Shown here one piece after another: positions 1 to 5,123 of a stretch of DNA of 5,123 nucleotides; the stretch's first letter is position 1, and every line of letters starts with the position of its first letter. The notes under the pieces are model-generated. The model saw only the letters and a list, made by a program, of their open reading frames with translations, made no database searches and had not been told where the DNA came from. This stretch comes from Bacteroidales bacterium. Lineage in GTDB: Bacteria > Bacteroidota > Bacteroidia > Bacteroidales > UBA932. The position numbers were made by a program, and so were the translations under genes. The stretch lies in the NCBI GenBank assembly GCA_018433265.1, contig JAHDRO010000050.1:1-5123 (forward strand), written 5' to 3'.

Positions 1-398
1 ATATCGAATTTAAACTTACCCTCCATGAGTTTTATAATAGTGTCTTGAGGATGCGTTGACATATTTATTGAATTTCCTATTCCGCCAATATTTGTTGGAT
101 GAATTAAAGGAAGTGTCCTAACTAAATCGTCAATTCCAGAGCTATGTGATTGGTTTGCATCTGTTCTTATAAATTTCAAATCGAAAATATATTGTACGAT
201 ACTTTCGTAGCTCTGAATCAACATGCTTCTACAATCGATAAAACGATTTTTCCATGCTGTAATAGCAGGTGCCCTGTTGCTTTCACGCCTATAATCCCAG
301 GCGCTTTTCATTATCGTAAGATATTCATCTATTGAGGTATAGATGCCATCAATCTTTTCGATATTTCTGTTATGTTTTTCATCAAATTCCTCAATCAT
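1..398 (-). CDS. Hypothetical protein, C-terminal part outside the window
   Basis: An open frame of 132 codons starts with ATG at 398-396 and runs off the left edge without a stop. I do not recognise the family. The visible part is acidic and helical at the N-terminus (MIEEFDEKHNRNIEKIDGIY), has a Trp/Tyr/Arg-rich stretch around residues 34-50 (WDYRRESNRAPAITAWKNRF) and a hydrophobic segment near 66-78 (SIVQYIFDLKF). A Gly/Asn-rich stretch follows (residues 103-112). There is no signal peptide, and the hydrophobic segment is too polar for a confident membrane helix. No clear Shine-Dalgarno sequence precedes the start, as is common in Bacteroidota. It is separated from the gene upstream on the same strand by a 143-base gap holding an attC-like hairpin, so it may be its own cassette. 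Sure that it is coding; function unknown. Confidence 0.7.
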   Translation of the reverse strand, partial: MIEEFDEKHNRNIEKIDGIYTSIDEYLTIMKSAWDYRRESNRAPAITAWKNRFIDCRSMLIQSYESIVQYIFDLKFIRTDANQSHSSGIDDLVRTLPLIHPTNIGGIGNSINMSTHPQDTIIKLMEGKFKFD

Positions 399-474
399 AG
401 GTAAAATGTTTTAGTTGTTAGTATTTGTTGAAAAAAATATTTTTCATTGTCATCTGTCGGTCAGTTTTTATTAT

Positions 475-532
475 GCCCCATAACGATTTCGCTGTAAAAT
501 CTCGTTTTAATGGGATTTAACGCTTGTTAAGC
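475..532 (-). repeat. Imperfect hairpin resembling an integron attC site
   Basis: Read on the minus strand, this 58-base stretch begins 10 bases after the stop codon of the 542-1159 gene. It opens with GCTTAAC (532-526), an exact match to the attC R'' consensus RYYYAAC, and closes with GTTATGGGGC (484-475), an imperfect partner (canonical GTTRRRY). An inner arm GCGTTAAATC (523-514) pairs imperfectly with GATTTTACAGC (501-491) around an 11-base loop. Unpaired bases lie between inner and outer arms, as in the R and L boxes of attC. The same stretch also holds a small perfect hairpin TTAAC-GCTT-GTTAA. It could instead be a transcription terminator-like structure or a genome-specific repeat; the off-consensus closing box keeps confidence low. 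Confidence 0.35.
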
Positions 533-541
533 AATCGTGCT

Positions 542-1159
542 TTATTGTTTCTTTATTATTTCTATCCAATCTCCGATAAATATTCTTATACCTCTTGATG
601 CTTGGATCATAAAATGAGTAGCTGATATTTTTTCCTTGATGGAAATAAACTCGTCACCCTTTATTATTCCTCCTGTAATAATTTCTTCATCAACTGTATA
701 AGAAGATTTAACATGATTCTCGCTAAAGTGTACGAATCCACTTCCTACATCATAAACATTACCTACCCAACCTAACCCTTTTATTTCTTTAAGCCTTTTG
801 GCAAGTACGAAATCTTTTAATTTGATTCCCTCACCCTTGTCCTTCATATTGCTTATTTTTTCTCCTTTTCTTACCTTTTGCGCGAATGTTTCATAATCAA
901 ATTCAACTTGAGTTGAAGCAAATAAACGCAATAGGCTATCAAGGTTTAATCTTACTAGTGGAGCTGCTGCAATATAATTTGAATCTTTAATCAAAGTGAT
1001 AAAACCTCTGTTTAAATTGATTGTTCTATTTAAAATTGCTGTACAAAAAAGAGCAAATTCGGATAATCCGATAAGTTCCAAAAGCTGTTTTCCTATCGAA
1101 ATCAACTTTTCCCCTTCATCTTCTAACTCTACCAAATATTTTATAAGGTCTTGTTCCAT
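542..1159 (-). CDS. Hypothetical helical protein, DUF5677-like
   Basis: A complete 205-residue frame with ATG at 1159-1157 and TAA at 544-542. The sequence is mostly alpha-helical, without signal peptide or clear membrane helix. The block at residues 44-80 (N-R-T-I-N-L-N-R-G-F, then AAAPLVRLNLDSLLRLFA) and the later GFVHFSENHV (141-150) resemble DUF5677-type proteins. Those pair a helical 'LxRxxLDxLLRL' core with a C-terminal S/G-x-x-V-H-x-S motif. This is from memory of family patterns, not from a search. DUF5677 proteins have no firmly assigned function and often sit in accessory or defence-rich regions. The start lies only 15 bases after the box ATTAGGC of the upstream attC-like hairpin, and no Shine-Dalgarno sequence is visible, as in many cassette genes. 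Coding status is secure; the family is a guess. Confidence 0.75.
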   Translation of the reverse strand: MEQDLIKYLVELEDEGEKLISIGKQLLELIGLSEFALFCTAILNRTINLNRGFITLIKDSNYIAAAPLVRLNLDSLLRLFASTQVEFDYETFAQKVRKGEKISNMKDKGEGIKLKDFVLAKRLKEIKGLGWVGNVYDVGSGFVHFSENHVKSSYTVDEEIITGGIIKGDEFISIKEKISATHFMIQASRGIRIFIGDWIEIIKKQ

Positions 1160-1174
1160 CTATCTATATATGTT

Positions 1175-1307
1175 GCCTAATGTTTCCGCGCTGAATTACG
1201 GTTGGGAGTTAAGAACCGTTTCTCTATCCCCCGTTAATTCGAAAACTAAGGTACGAAGAACTTTGTTTCTGAATCTCTGCTCAACTGGAATTTAGCTTAT
1301 TAGCGCC
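1175..1307 (-). repeat. 133-base imperfect inverted repeat, attC-like
   Basis: Fills nearly all the gap between the 542-1159 and 1316-1795 genes. On the plus strand the outer arms are GCCTAAT (1175-1181) and ATTAGCGCC (1299-1307), which pair over CTAAT/ATTAG and the flanking GC. Inner arms GCTGAATTACGGTTGGG (1190-1206) and CTCAACTGGAATTTAGC (1280-1296) match at 13 of 17 positions when one is reverse-complemented; three of the four differences are A/G exchanges. A bulge separates outer from inner arms. The overall length is within the range of attC sites (about 57-141 bases). On the minus strand the core reads ATTAGGC rather than the canonical GTTAGGC, which argues against a fully active integron site. 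It may equally be a lineage-specific repeat or a terminator/leader structure. Confidence 0.45.
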
Positions 1308-1315
1308 AGTTTCTT

Positions 1316-1795
1316 TTATTTATCCTCAAATTTATTTAAAAAATCTTGAGGAATCTTTATTCCTCTTTTACTCTGACCTATTTTCATTATTATCCAAATA
1401 ATAATCAACGCAACAGATATAAAAAGAAAAAACAAAGTAGCAAATTTCTCTAAAAAACTAAATGTTTGAACATCTTGTTTAGAATCTGAAATCCAAACAC
1501 CAAGAAAAATACCAAAAATTGTCAATGTTAATGAGTTAAAGGCTGTGATAAATATTTCCCAATTGGCAGAATCTGCACGTATCAATTTAACAGTCATATC
1601 ACAAGGTATAACAGCACCAGTACTAATTCTACCTTTTGCTGAATCAGAATCCGAATTGTATTGGCGATTGACCTGTAAGCTATCAAAAGTTTTAGCCTCA
1701 TTGAAATCATAAACAATTCTCTCATTATCCAAAGGAGACGATGTCTTCCCTATCTCAGGTAATGAGTTTTCAATATATTCTCGTTTAAATGCCAT
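1316..1795 (-). CDS. Small membrane protein with two transmembrane helices
   Basis: A 159-residue frame, ATG at 1795-1793, ending just before the attC-like hairpin. The first 78 residues are polar and soluble, with a Ser/Asp-rich linker (NSDSDSAKG, 47-55). Two hydrophobic helices follow, at about 81-102 (IFITAFNSLTLTIFGIFLGV) and 117-138 (KFATLFFLFISVALIIIWII), joined by a short polar loop. The tail is short and basic (KIGQSKRGIKIP). No catalytic motif is visible and I do not recognise the family. Its A of ATG is also the last base of the TAA of the upstream gene (TAATG), so the two are almost certainly translated from one mRNA, probably coupled. This makes it likely that the soluble partner acts with or through this membrane protein. 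Whether it is a transporter accessory, a signalling anchor or a membrane-disrupting effector cannot be told from the sequence. Confidence 0.75.
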   Translation of the reverse strand: MAFKREYIENSLPEIGKTSSPLDNERIVYDFNEAKTFDSLQVNRQYNSDSDSAKGRISTGAVIPCDMTVKLIRADSANWEIFITAFNSLTLTIFGIFLGVWISDSKQDVQTFSFLEKFATLFFLFISVALIIIWIIMKIGQSKRGIKIPQDFLNKFEDK

Positions 1796-2499
1796 TATAA
1801 TCCAACACTTTTAGAAATACTATCAATTTTTGTCCAAGTTATAACCATTGCTTCTTTTACTAAACTTGGAATCATAGAATTTTGAATACCATTTGCGATA
1901 TACACATCTATATCTAGAAAAATACCAGTATCTTCAAAATGGTCTGATTTAAAATTAAAAAAGTTATTTGCCTCATTTTTATGAATCGGACCACACGTAA
2001 GATTTATTTGAAACTTGCCTGATATTAAGTTTACTACGATTTGTAAGTCCTTTTCTTTATCACCAACAAGTATGCGAAATTCTTCAGTGAAAAATTTATT
2101 ATACAATTTATCATTTATCTCCTCAAATGTTTTCGAACAATTTAAAAAAGCTTTTGTTCTACATCCAAACCTTTGTAATTCTGGAATAGTATAGAATTGA
2201 TTTTTTATAAGAGTTTTCCAAAATTGACCAGCTTTTTCTTCAAAATAATTTCTTGCATCGGGGTCAAATGTGTATAAACCGGCTGATTTATATCCAGCAA
2301 AAGCACCAATTTTTTTTGGCGTTTTAGGGTCATCTCGAAACTGAACAACATTAGAGTCAATTTGCCAATGTGGAAATAATTCATTGGATTTAAAATGGTC
2401 TGCAACATAGCCCCTAACATCAAGAAATCTACCACTTGCCTGATGTCTAATTTCCATGACATGTTCAGTTACAATCACTCGTTCTTTATCTTTACTCAT
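1795..2499 (-). CDS. Hypothetical soluble protein, possibly TIGR04255-like
   Basis: The frame is open from 2580, but I choose the ATG at 2499-2497 (234 residues). The extra 27 residues look non-coding and overlap the GGCGCTAA box at 2555-2562, and the chosen start has an A-rich lead (CATAAAAAT) typical of Bacteroidota. The N-terminal strand VTEHVMEIRHQ, a middle IPELQRFGCRTKAFLNC (105-121) and the C-terminal GIFLDIDVYI (192-201) are vaguely like TIGR04255 proteins. Those have a '(P)xxEAVIEIRF' start, a 'RxGLRYxNRI' middle and a '(L)LDIDVY' end at a similar length. I cannot confirm this without a profile search. There is no signal peptide or membrane helix. Its stop overlaps the start of the two-helix membrane gene by one base, forming a two-gene operon. 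Function unknown. Confidence 0.72.
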   Translation of the reverse strand: MSKDKERVIVTEHVMEIRHQASGRFLDVRGYVADHFKSNELFPHWQIDSNVVQFRDDPKTPKKIGAFAGYKSAGLYTFDPDARNYFEEKAGQFWKTLIKNQFYTIPELQRFGCRTKAFLNCSKTFEEINDKLYNKFFTEEFRILVGDKEKDLQIVVNLISGKFQINLTCGPIHKNEANNFFNFKSDHFEDTGIFLDIDVYIANGIQNSMIPSLVKEAMVITWTKIDSISKSVGL

Positions 2500-2554
2500 A
2501 TTTTTATGTGTTTCAAATTTTCTGCATATGGTAAAATGTCTACTGCTCAAAATA

Positions 2555-2597
2555 GGCGCTAACTTGTTTAAACTGTACAAAAATTAATATTAGCTCC
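2555..2597 (-). repeat. Inverted GGCGCTAA / TTAGCTCC boxes upstream of the two-gene unit
   Basis: On the plus strand GGCGCTAA (2555-2562) faces TTAGCTCC (2590-2597) across 27 bases; seven of eight positions pair. On the minus strand the box nearest the gene reads GTTAGCGCC, close to an attC/attI core. The same eight bases occur in inverse orientation (TTAGCGCC, 1300-1307) just beyond the end of the downstream membrane gene, so the two-gene unit is bracketed by matching inverted boxes. The distance between arms is short for a complete attC. Confidence 0.3.
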
Positions 2598-2902
2598 TGA
2601 TATTTTGCTGGCTAACCAGACCTTTTTTACGAGTAACATTTTTTCAATTTCCAAGCTGCGTTAATCTATGTATTACTATTACTTACAGATGTTGCCAATC
2701 TTAATATATAAAGGGGGTATTAATAGTAATACTTCAATTTCACATACAACGTTATAAAGTTATGACATTTAAAATTAATGCCAAATATTTGTGTATGAAA
2801 AGTTTTAGCAAAAAAATTATTGCAAAGAATACTTCGTTAAAACAGGTAAAAAATCAATCATTAAAGATGTTTCGCAAACCATAAAGTGATAACACCGGAA
2901 CA
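2598..2902. other. Gene-free boundary between accessory genes and mobile-element remnant
   Basis: About 300 bases of very AT-rich sequence without a convincing gene. It holds the inverted repeat described separately (2670-2732). A plus-strand frame of 40 codons at 2762-2884 gives a Lys-rich peptide with no recognisable feature, and I do not call it. No promoter of the Bacteroidota type (TAnnTTTG near -7) was found for the leftward genes. Composition changes sharply near 2885, where the more GC-rich primase remnant begins, so one end of the old element probably lies in this stretch. Confidence 0.5.
2670..2732. repeat. 12-bp perfect inverted repeat with nested palindrome
   Basis: GTATTACTATTA (2670-2681) is the exact reverse complement of TAATAGTAATAC (2721-2732), with 39 bases between. 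The right arm lies in a second palindrome, GTATTA-ATAG-TAATAC (2717-2732). Arms are AT-rich but longer than expected by chance at this spacing. Possible roles are a protein binding site, an element end or a weak RNA hairpin; there is no U-tract making it a clear terminator. Confidence 0.45.
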
Positions 2903-3733
2903 TCAGATCTTCTTATACCCCACTATCTCCAAATCTAAGTCATCAATCAACAAAGCAATCTCTTCCTCATTGCCCAGTTTTACATATTCTTTCATTTTCA
3001 AAAAAACAGGATTTTTCATCGGATACTTTTTCTCCTCAACCGGAGTAATGGCAATATGCTCTTTCCGATATTGCCGAATTAACAGATCAGCAATATCTAC
3101 ATGATTATTTCTGTCCTCTGCAGTGGCATTCTTCTCCAGAATATCCGAAACCATTATGTCCAGCTCCCGAAGTTGATATAATTTCTCTTTCCACTCCTGG
3201 TACCCATCCACATCCGGGAAGGCCACAATCTTACGCCCTTTCAGAACTTGGAGCCGGTTATTGAGTTGAGATTTTCCACCGGTAGCCAGCCACACATACT
3301 CCGGCCAAAAAGAGCTGCAGATAACAGCAGTTTTCTCACTCTCAACAATGGCCACATTCTTAAATGGATATTGCTTCAAAAGATGCTCTCCAAACAAACA
3401 CTGTGTTAAATCCCATCTGTCCGGCAAACGCAGTTTAGGATTGCTGGACTGCTTCAAAATAGAGTGAACCCACGTAATTTTTCCACCCACATTTTCATCT
3501 TTAATCCTGTGTCCTGTCATCCGATTATACTTCATTATCTTTCCTGTACGACAACGACCCTCTATGTCTATCTGGTAGAAGATCACATCTCTGCTTTTTG
3601 TGACTCCAATGCGGTAATCTCTTACCACCTTGAGGGTGTTTTCTCTTCCAAGCAAATTTGACAGGAATAGTGTAAAATCGCTGTCTATTGAGGGATTTAC
3701 AGAGCTTATTACAATATCTGATGTTATAGTCCA
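2903..3733 (-). pseudogene. DUF6371/toprim primase-like protein, 5' end deleted
   Basis: The C-terminal part of the toprim primase-like proteins carried by Bacteroidota mobile elements, which in full-length form begin with a CHC2-type zinc-finger region. Family hallmarks seen here are DYRIG followed by VIFYQIDIEGRCRTGKI and TGHRIKD, then the toprim core with VAIVESEKTAVI (glutamate motif) and the FPDVDG acidic motif. DIADLLI follows. The frame ends with TGA at 2905-2903. Upstream, homology-like sequence extends past the apparent TTG start at 3655 (SDIVISSVNPSIDSDFTLFL) to about 3733, where it collides with the end of the ATPase frame; a TAG closes this frame at 3754-3752. No ATG precedes the conserved part, and roughly the first hundred residues, including all zinc-binding cysteines, are missing. 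The toprim half reads without further damage, so the deletion may be recent. A truncated product from an internal TTG is possible but would lack the template-binding region. Confidence 0.8.
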
Positions 3734-3978
3734 TCCACATAAAGAACTTTTCTATACCTGGATATGTAATCTGCCATTTGGACCGCGAAAATGGATTTAC
3801 CGGCATTTGAATCTGCAAACAGACAAGCCACCTCTCCCTCATTGAGAAGTCCATAATAAAGATCCACAGGATCCGGCATCTTCAGAGCATCTTCAACTGA
3901 TTTGTTCGCCGTCTTGATTGAGAGCATCCCGACGTGTTTACAATCATCGCTGACAATAGAATTTTTCTCAAGCTCCAA
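3724..3978 (-). pseudogene. RepA-like AAA ATPase, truncated after the Walker A region
   Basis: The N-terminal part of the RepA/RecA-like hexameric ATPases that pair with DUF6371-type primases in Bacteroidota mobile elements, where they act as replicative helicase-type motors. Seen here: the lead HVGMLSIKTANKSVEDALKM, then LLNEGEVACLFADSNAGKS with the Walker A lysine (K61, S62). The beta strand KVLYVD (77-82) follows. The frame then reads GL and stops (TAA 3726-3724). Full-length relatives continue with the Walker B and arginine-finger regions, well over 150 residues more, all absent here. The only start codon in the frame is TTG at 3978-3976; the frame is open to a TAA at 4029-4027, so the original start may also be lost. 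It follows the helix-turn-helix gene closely, as expected for one operon. Surely non-functional as an ATPase motor. Confidence 0.8.
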
Positions 3979-4013
3979 AGAAAGCTTGTCTGTGAAACTA
4001 TCATCCGCCCCCG

Positions 4014-4391
4014 TTACTTTCTCTCTTTACATGAAATAATGCTTTTCCCTACTGTCCAGACAGGGTTGCCGGCATAGTCTTTGACTTTCCCTTCAATAAT
4101 TGCAGAGATATCTTTTCTGCTCCAGCGACGCTCCGAACCTACCATAATCGGGTGCAGATAGTCGTATTTTGTATGCCATCTCCATAAGGTGGTCTCACTT
4201 ATACCCAATAAATCCATAACCTCTCTTTTAGTATAGAGAGTATCGGGTAAGTTTCTGTCTTTTCTTGTAGATTCTTTTAATGATTCCAGATCTTTTGCAA
4301 ACTGACGAGCAGCTTCAACAAGATCCCCTAATTTTACTTGAATTATTGCATCAGGATACTCAATAGAAAGAGTATAAACATCAATTCCCAT
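4014..4391 (-). CDS. Helix-turn-helix DNA-binding protein (MerR/excisionase-like)
   Basis: A complete 125-residue frame, ATG at 4391-4389, TAA at 4016-4014. Residues 52-101 form a winged helix-turn-helix of the HTH_17/excisionase type. LYTKREVMDLLGISETTLWR gives the first two helices and recognition helix, then VGSERRWSRKDISAIIEG gives the wing and last helix. The N-terminal 45 residues are a probable helical region (GDLVEAARQFAKDLESLKES) that may dimerise. In Bacteroidota integrative and mobilizable elements such proteins lie directly before the ATPase and primase genes and act as regulators or excision factors. Here it is the only intact member of that trio. The direct and inverted CAGGTAA repeats some 170-250 bases upstream are candidate binding sites for it (inference). 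The immediate upstream is AT-rich without a clear Shine-Dalgarno sequence. Confidence 0.85.
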   Translation of the reverse strand: MGIDVYTLSIEYPDAIIQVKLGDLVEAARQFAKDLESLKESTRKDRNLPDTLYTKREVMDLLGISETTLWRWHTKYDYLHPIMVGSERRWSRKDISAIIEGKVKDYAGNPVWTVGKSIISCKERK

Positions 4392-4563
4392 AATTTATAA
4401 ATTTCAGGAATTGCACCCCTCCCAACTCACCTCCAAGCAGTGGTATCGTTCGGTGTATGGGGCCAGAATAATAACTTGGATTTTATCACCTAACCCGTAA
4501 CAAATATCTGTAAAAAATGAATTATTTCAACAAATAACCGTGTTTACGTAAGATAAGTTATTG

Positions 4564-4641
4564 CAGGTAACAAGAGAATAACCTAAAAAACAATTAATTA
4601 GAGCATATTATTACCTGTGCAGGTAACAATCAGGTAACAAT
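4564..4641 (+). repeat. Iteron-like CAGGTAACAAT repeats with palindrome
   Basis: CAGGTAACAAT occurs twice head-to-tail without spacing (4620-4630 and 4631-4641), and its first ten bases occur again at 4564-4573. An inverted copy TTACCTG (4611-4617) faces the 4620 copy across two bases, making the palindrome TTACCTG-TG-CAGGTAA. The copies start at 4564, 4620 and 4631, spacings of 56 and 11 bases, close to whole helical turns, so bound proteins would lie on one DNA face. Such arrays serve as operators, recombinase arm or excisionase sites, or replication-initiator sites; which applies here is unknown. Confidence 0.65.
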
Positions 4642-4737
4642 TTTAATGTAACCAAACTTGTGCTTACTCGCATTAGTCCATATGATAAAATTTGTTTTGT
4701 TTGGAAGAGCTTTCTTTTCATTGGAAATGAGTTATTG

Positions 4738-4759
4738 TATTTATTTACTATTTATTTAC
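4738..4759 (+). repeat. 11-bp tandem repeat TATTTATTTAC, two copies
   Basis: Two perfect, adjoining copies of TATTTATTTAC (4738-4748, 4749-4759), next to the end of the transposase remnant. The period equals that of the CAGGTAACAAT repeat about 110 bases away, but the sequence is different and much simpler, so slippage in AT-rich DNA is an alternative explanation. Confidence 0.5.
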
Positions 4760-4795
4760 TGCATAGAGCATGGTATTTATAATTTTTTAACCATC

Positions 4796-5123
4796 TTATA
4801 AGAGATTTAACATTATTATACTCCCCATCTTCCAACCACCAGGAATGGTTTTTAAGTTTAAGTACTTTGCTTCAAATTCATACCAATCAAATGGTGTTGG
4901 TCTGTCCAATCTTTGGTGAGATCTCTGATTATTGCAGTAGCTCGTATATTCTTTTATGCCTCTTACAAGCATGTTCCCATCCTCAGCTGGCCAAATGTAA
5001 ATTTACTCTTGTTTAATTGTTCTCCAAAATCTTTCTATATAAATGTTATTATCTATAGCTCTTCCTTTTCGACGCTTTTTTTATTCTTCTATTAGCGTCT
5101 ATTTTAAGTCTTTTCTATTATTG
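4796..5123 (-). pseudogene. IS3-family transposase (OrfB) 3' remnant
   Basis: Reading leftward from 5065, the frame gives GRAIDNNIYIERFWRTIKQE, the signature around the third catalytic acidic residue (Glu in YIERFW) of IS3-family DDE integrase-type transposases. Then comes a TAA (5005-5003) where relatives have an aromatic residue (KQE-Y-IYLWP), and after it IYIWPAEDG. The typical C-terminus follows, with EYTSYCNNQRSHQRLDRPTP, ending at TAA 4798-4796. Upstream of GRA, around a run of seven T (5076-5082, plus strand), the frame is broken by TAA 5083-5081. A neighbouring frame gives a transposase-like DANRRIK before further stops near the window edge. The catalytic core beyond is outside the window. 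The last residues (GGWKMGSIIMLNLL) may be read-through past the original end. No terminal inverted repeat could be fixed. Inactive remnant, consistent with a mobile-element graveyard beside the primase module. Confidence 0.8.

Larger units (their letters stand above)
4392..4795. promoter_or_regulatory. Repeat-bearing upstream region of the helix-turn-helix gene
   Basis: About 400 bases without a supportable gene, between the helix-turn-helix gene and the transposase remnant. It contains the CAGGTAACAA repeat cluster (4564-4641), a further GTAACAA at 4497-4503, and an AT-rich tandem repeat (4738-4759). The first 100 bases upstream of the gene are C-rich on the plus strand (G-rich leader in the mRNA). 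A promoter for the leftward operon must lie here, but no match to the Bacteroidota -7 consensus TAnnTTTG was found. Confidence 0.45.

Noticed and set aside
150..335. Plus-strand open frame of 61 codons
   Set aside because: It lies wholly opposite the longer partial gene on the minus strand (<1-398) and has no protein-like pattern.
996..1295. Plus-strand open frame of 99 codons
   Set aside because: Overlaps the antisense of the 542-1159 gene and runs through the hairpin at 1175-1307; Ser/Lys-rich shadow composition.
2205..2462. Minus-strand open frame of 85 codons
   Set aside because: Lies inside the 1795-2499 gene in another frame; no independent support.
2608..2630. CTGG-CTAA-CCAG followed by six T, terminator-like on the plus strand
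   Set aside because: Only a 4-bp stem, three bases before the T run, and no plus-strand gene upstream to terminate.
2843..2849. CAGGTAA, the same heptamer as in the 4564-4641 cluster
   Set aside because: A seven-base match in a window this size is expected by chance about once; flanking bases do not match the cluster.
2762..2884. Small plus-strand frame of 40 codons, Lys-rich
   Set aside because: AT-rich sequence gives Lys-rich frames by chance; no ribosome binding site, no family, opposite to all other genes.
3525..3854. Minus-strand open frame of 109 codons spanning the ATPase/primase joint
   Set aside because: Third frame across the junction; its translation shows neither ATPase nor primase motifs and is a shadow of both.
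4913..5095. Plus-strand open frame of 60 codons
   Set aside because: Antisense to the IS3-type transposase remnant, whose motifs are clear on the minus strand.

Overview
The window is AT-rich and looks like an accessory, mobile-element-rich stretch of a Bacteroidota genome. The best taxonomic clue is the helix-turn-helix / AAA ATPase / DUF6371-type toprim primase trio at 2903-4391, a module known mainly from Bacteroidales/Bacteroidota mobilizable and integrative elements. The weak or absent Shine-Dalgarno sequences also fit. Every gene that can be supported lies on the minus strand, so transcription runs from high to low coordinates.

Left part (1-2600) is a series of unrelated small accessory genes read leftward: a gene cut off by the window edge (<1-398), a 205-residue helical protein (542-1159), and an overlapping pair of a 234-residue soluble protein (1795-2499) and a two-helix membrane protein (1316-1795). 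The three units are separated by short intergenic stretches (399-541, 1160-1315, 2555-2597) that can each fold into an imperfect hairpin. Their outer arms resemble the R boxes of integron attC sites (GTTAAGC, GCCTAAT, TTAGCGCC/GGCGCTAA). This looks like a cassette array without a visible integrase. No single hairpin is a textbook attC, so it remains a hypothesis.

Middle part (2903-4391) is visibly richer in G+C and is the decayed remnant of a mobilizable element. The helix-turn-helix gene is intact. The AAA ATPase keeps its N-terminus and Walker A motif but stops right after the KVLYVD strand. The toprim primase keeps its C-terminal two thirds but has lost its start and N-terminal zinc-finger region. 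The two broken genes meet out of frame within about 20 bases (3713-3733), as expected from one internal deletion.

Upstream of the helix-turn-helix gene (4392-4795) is a gene-free stretch with a perfect 11-bp tandem repeat (CAGGTAACAAT twice), a further copy, a 7-bp palindrome of the same motif, and a second, unrelated 11-bp tandem repeat. These are plausible binding sites for the helix-turn-helix protein, an initiator or a recombinase. The right end (4796-5123) is the 3' end of an IS3-family transposase gene, broken by an in-frame stop and running out of the window.

The most unusual points are the attC-like hairpins, the two-gene unit they bracket, the deletion-fused ATPase/primase, and the iteron-like cluster.
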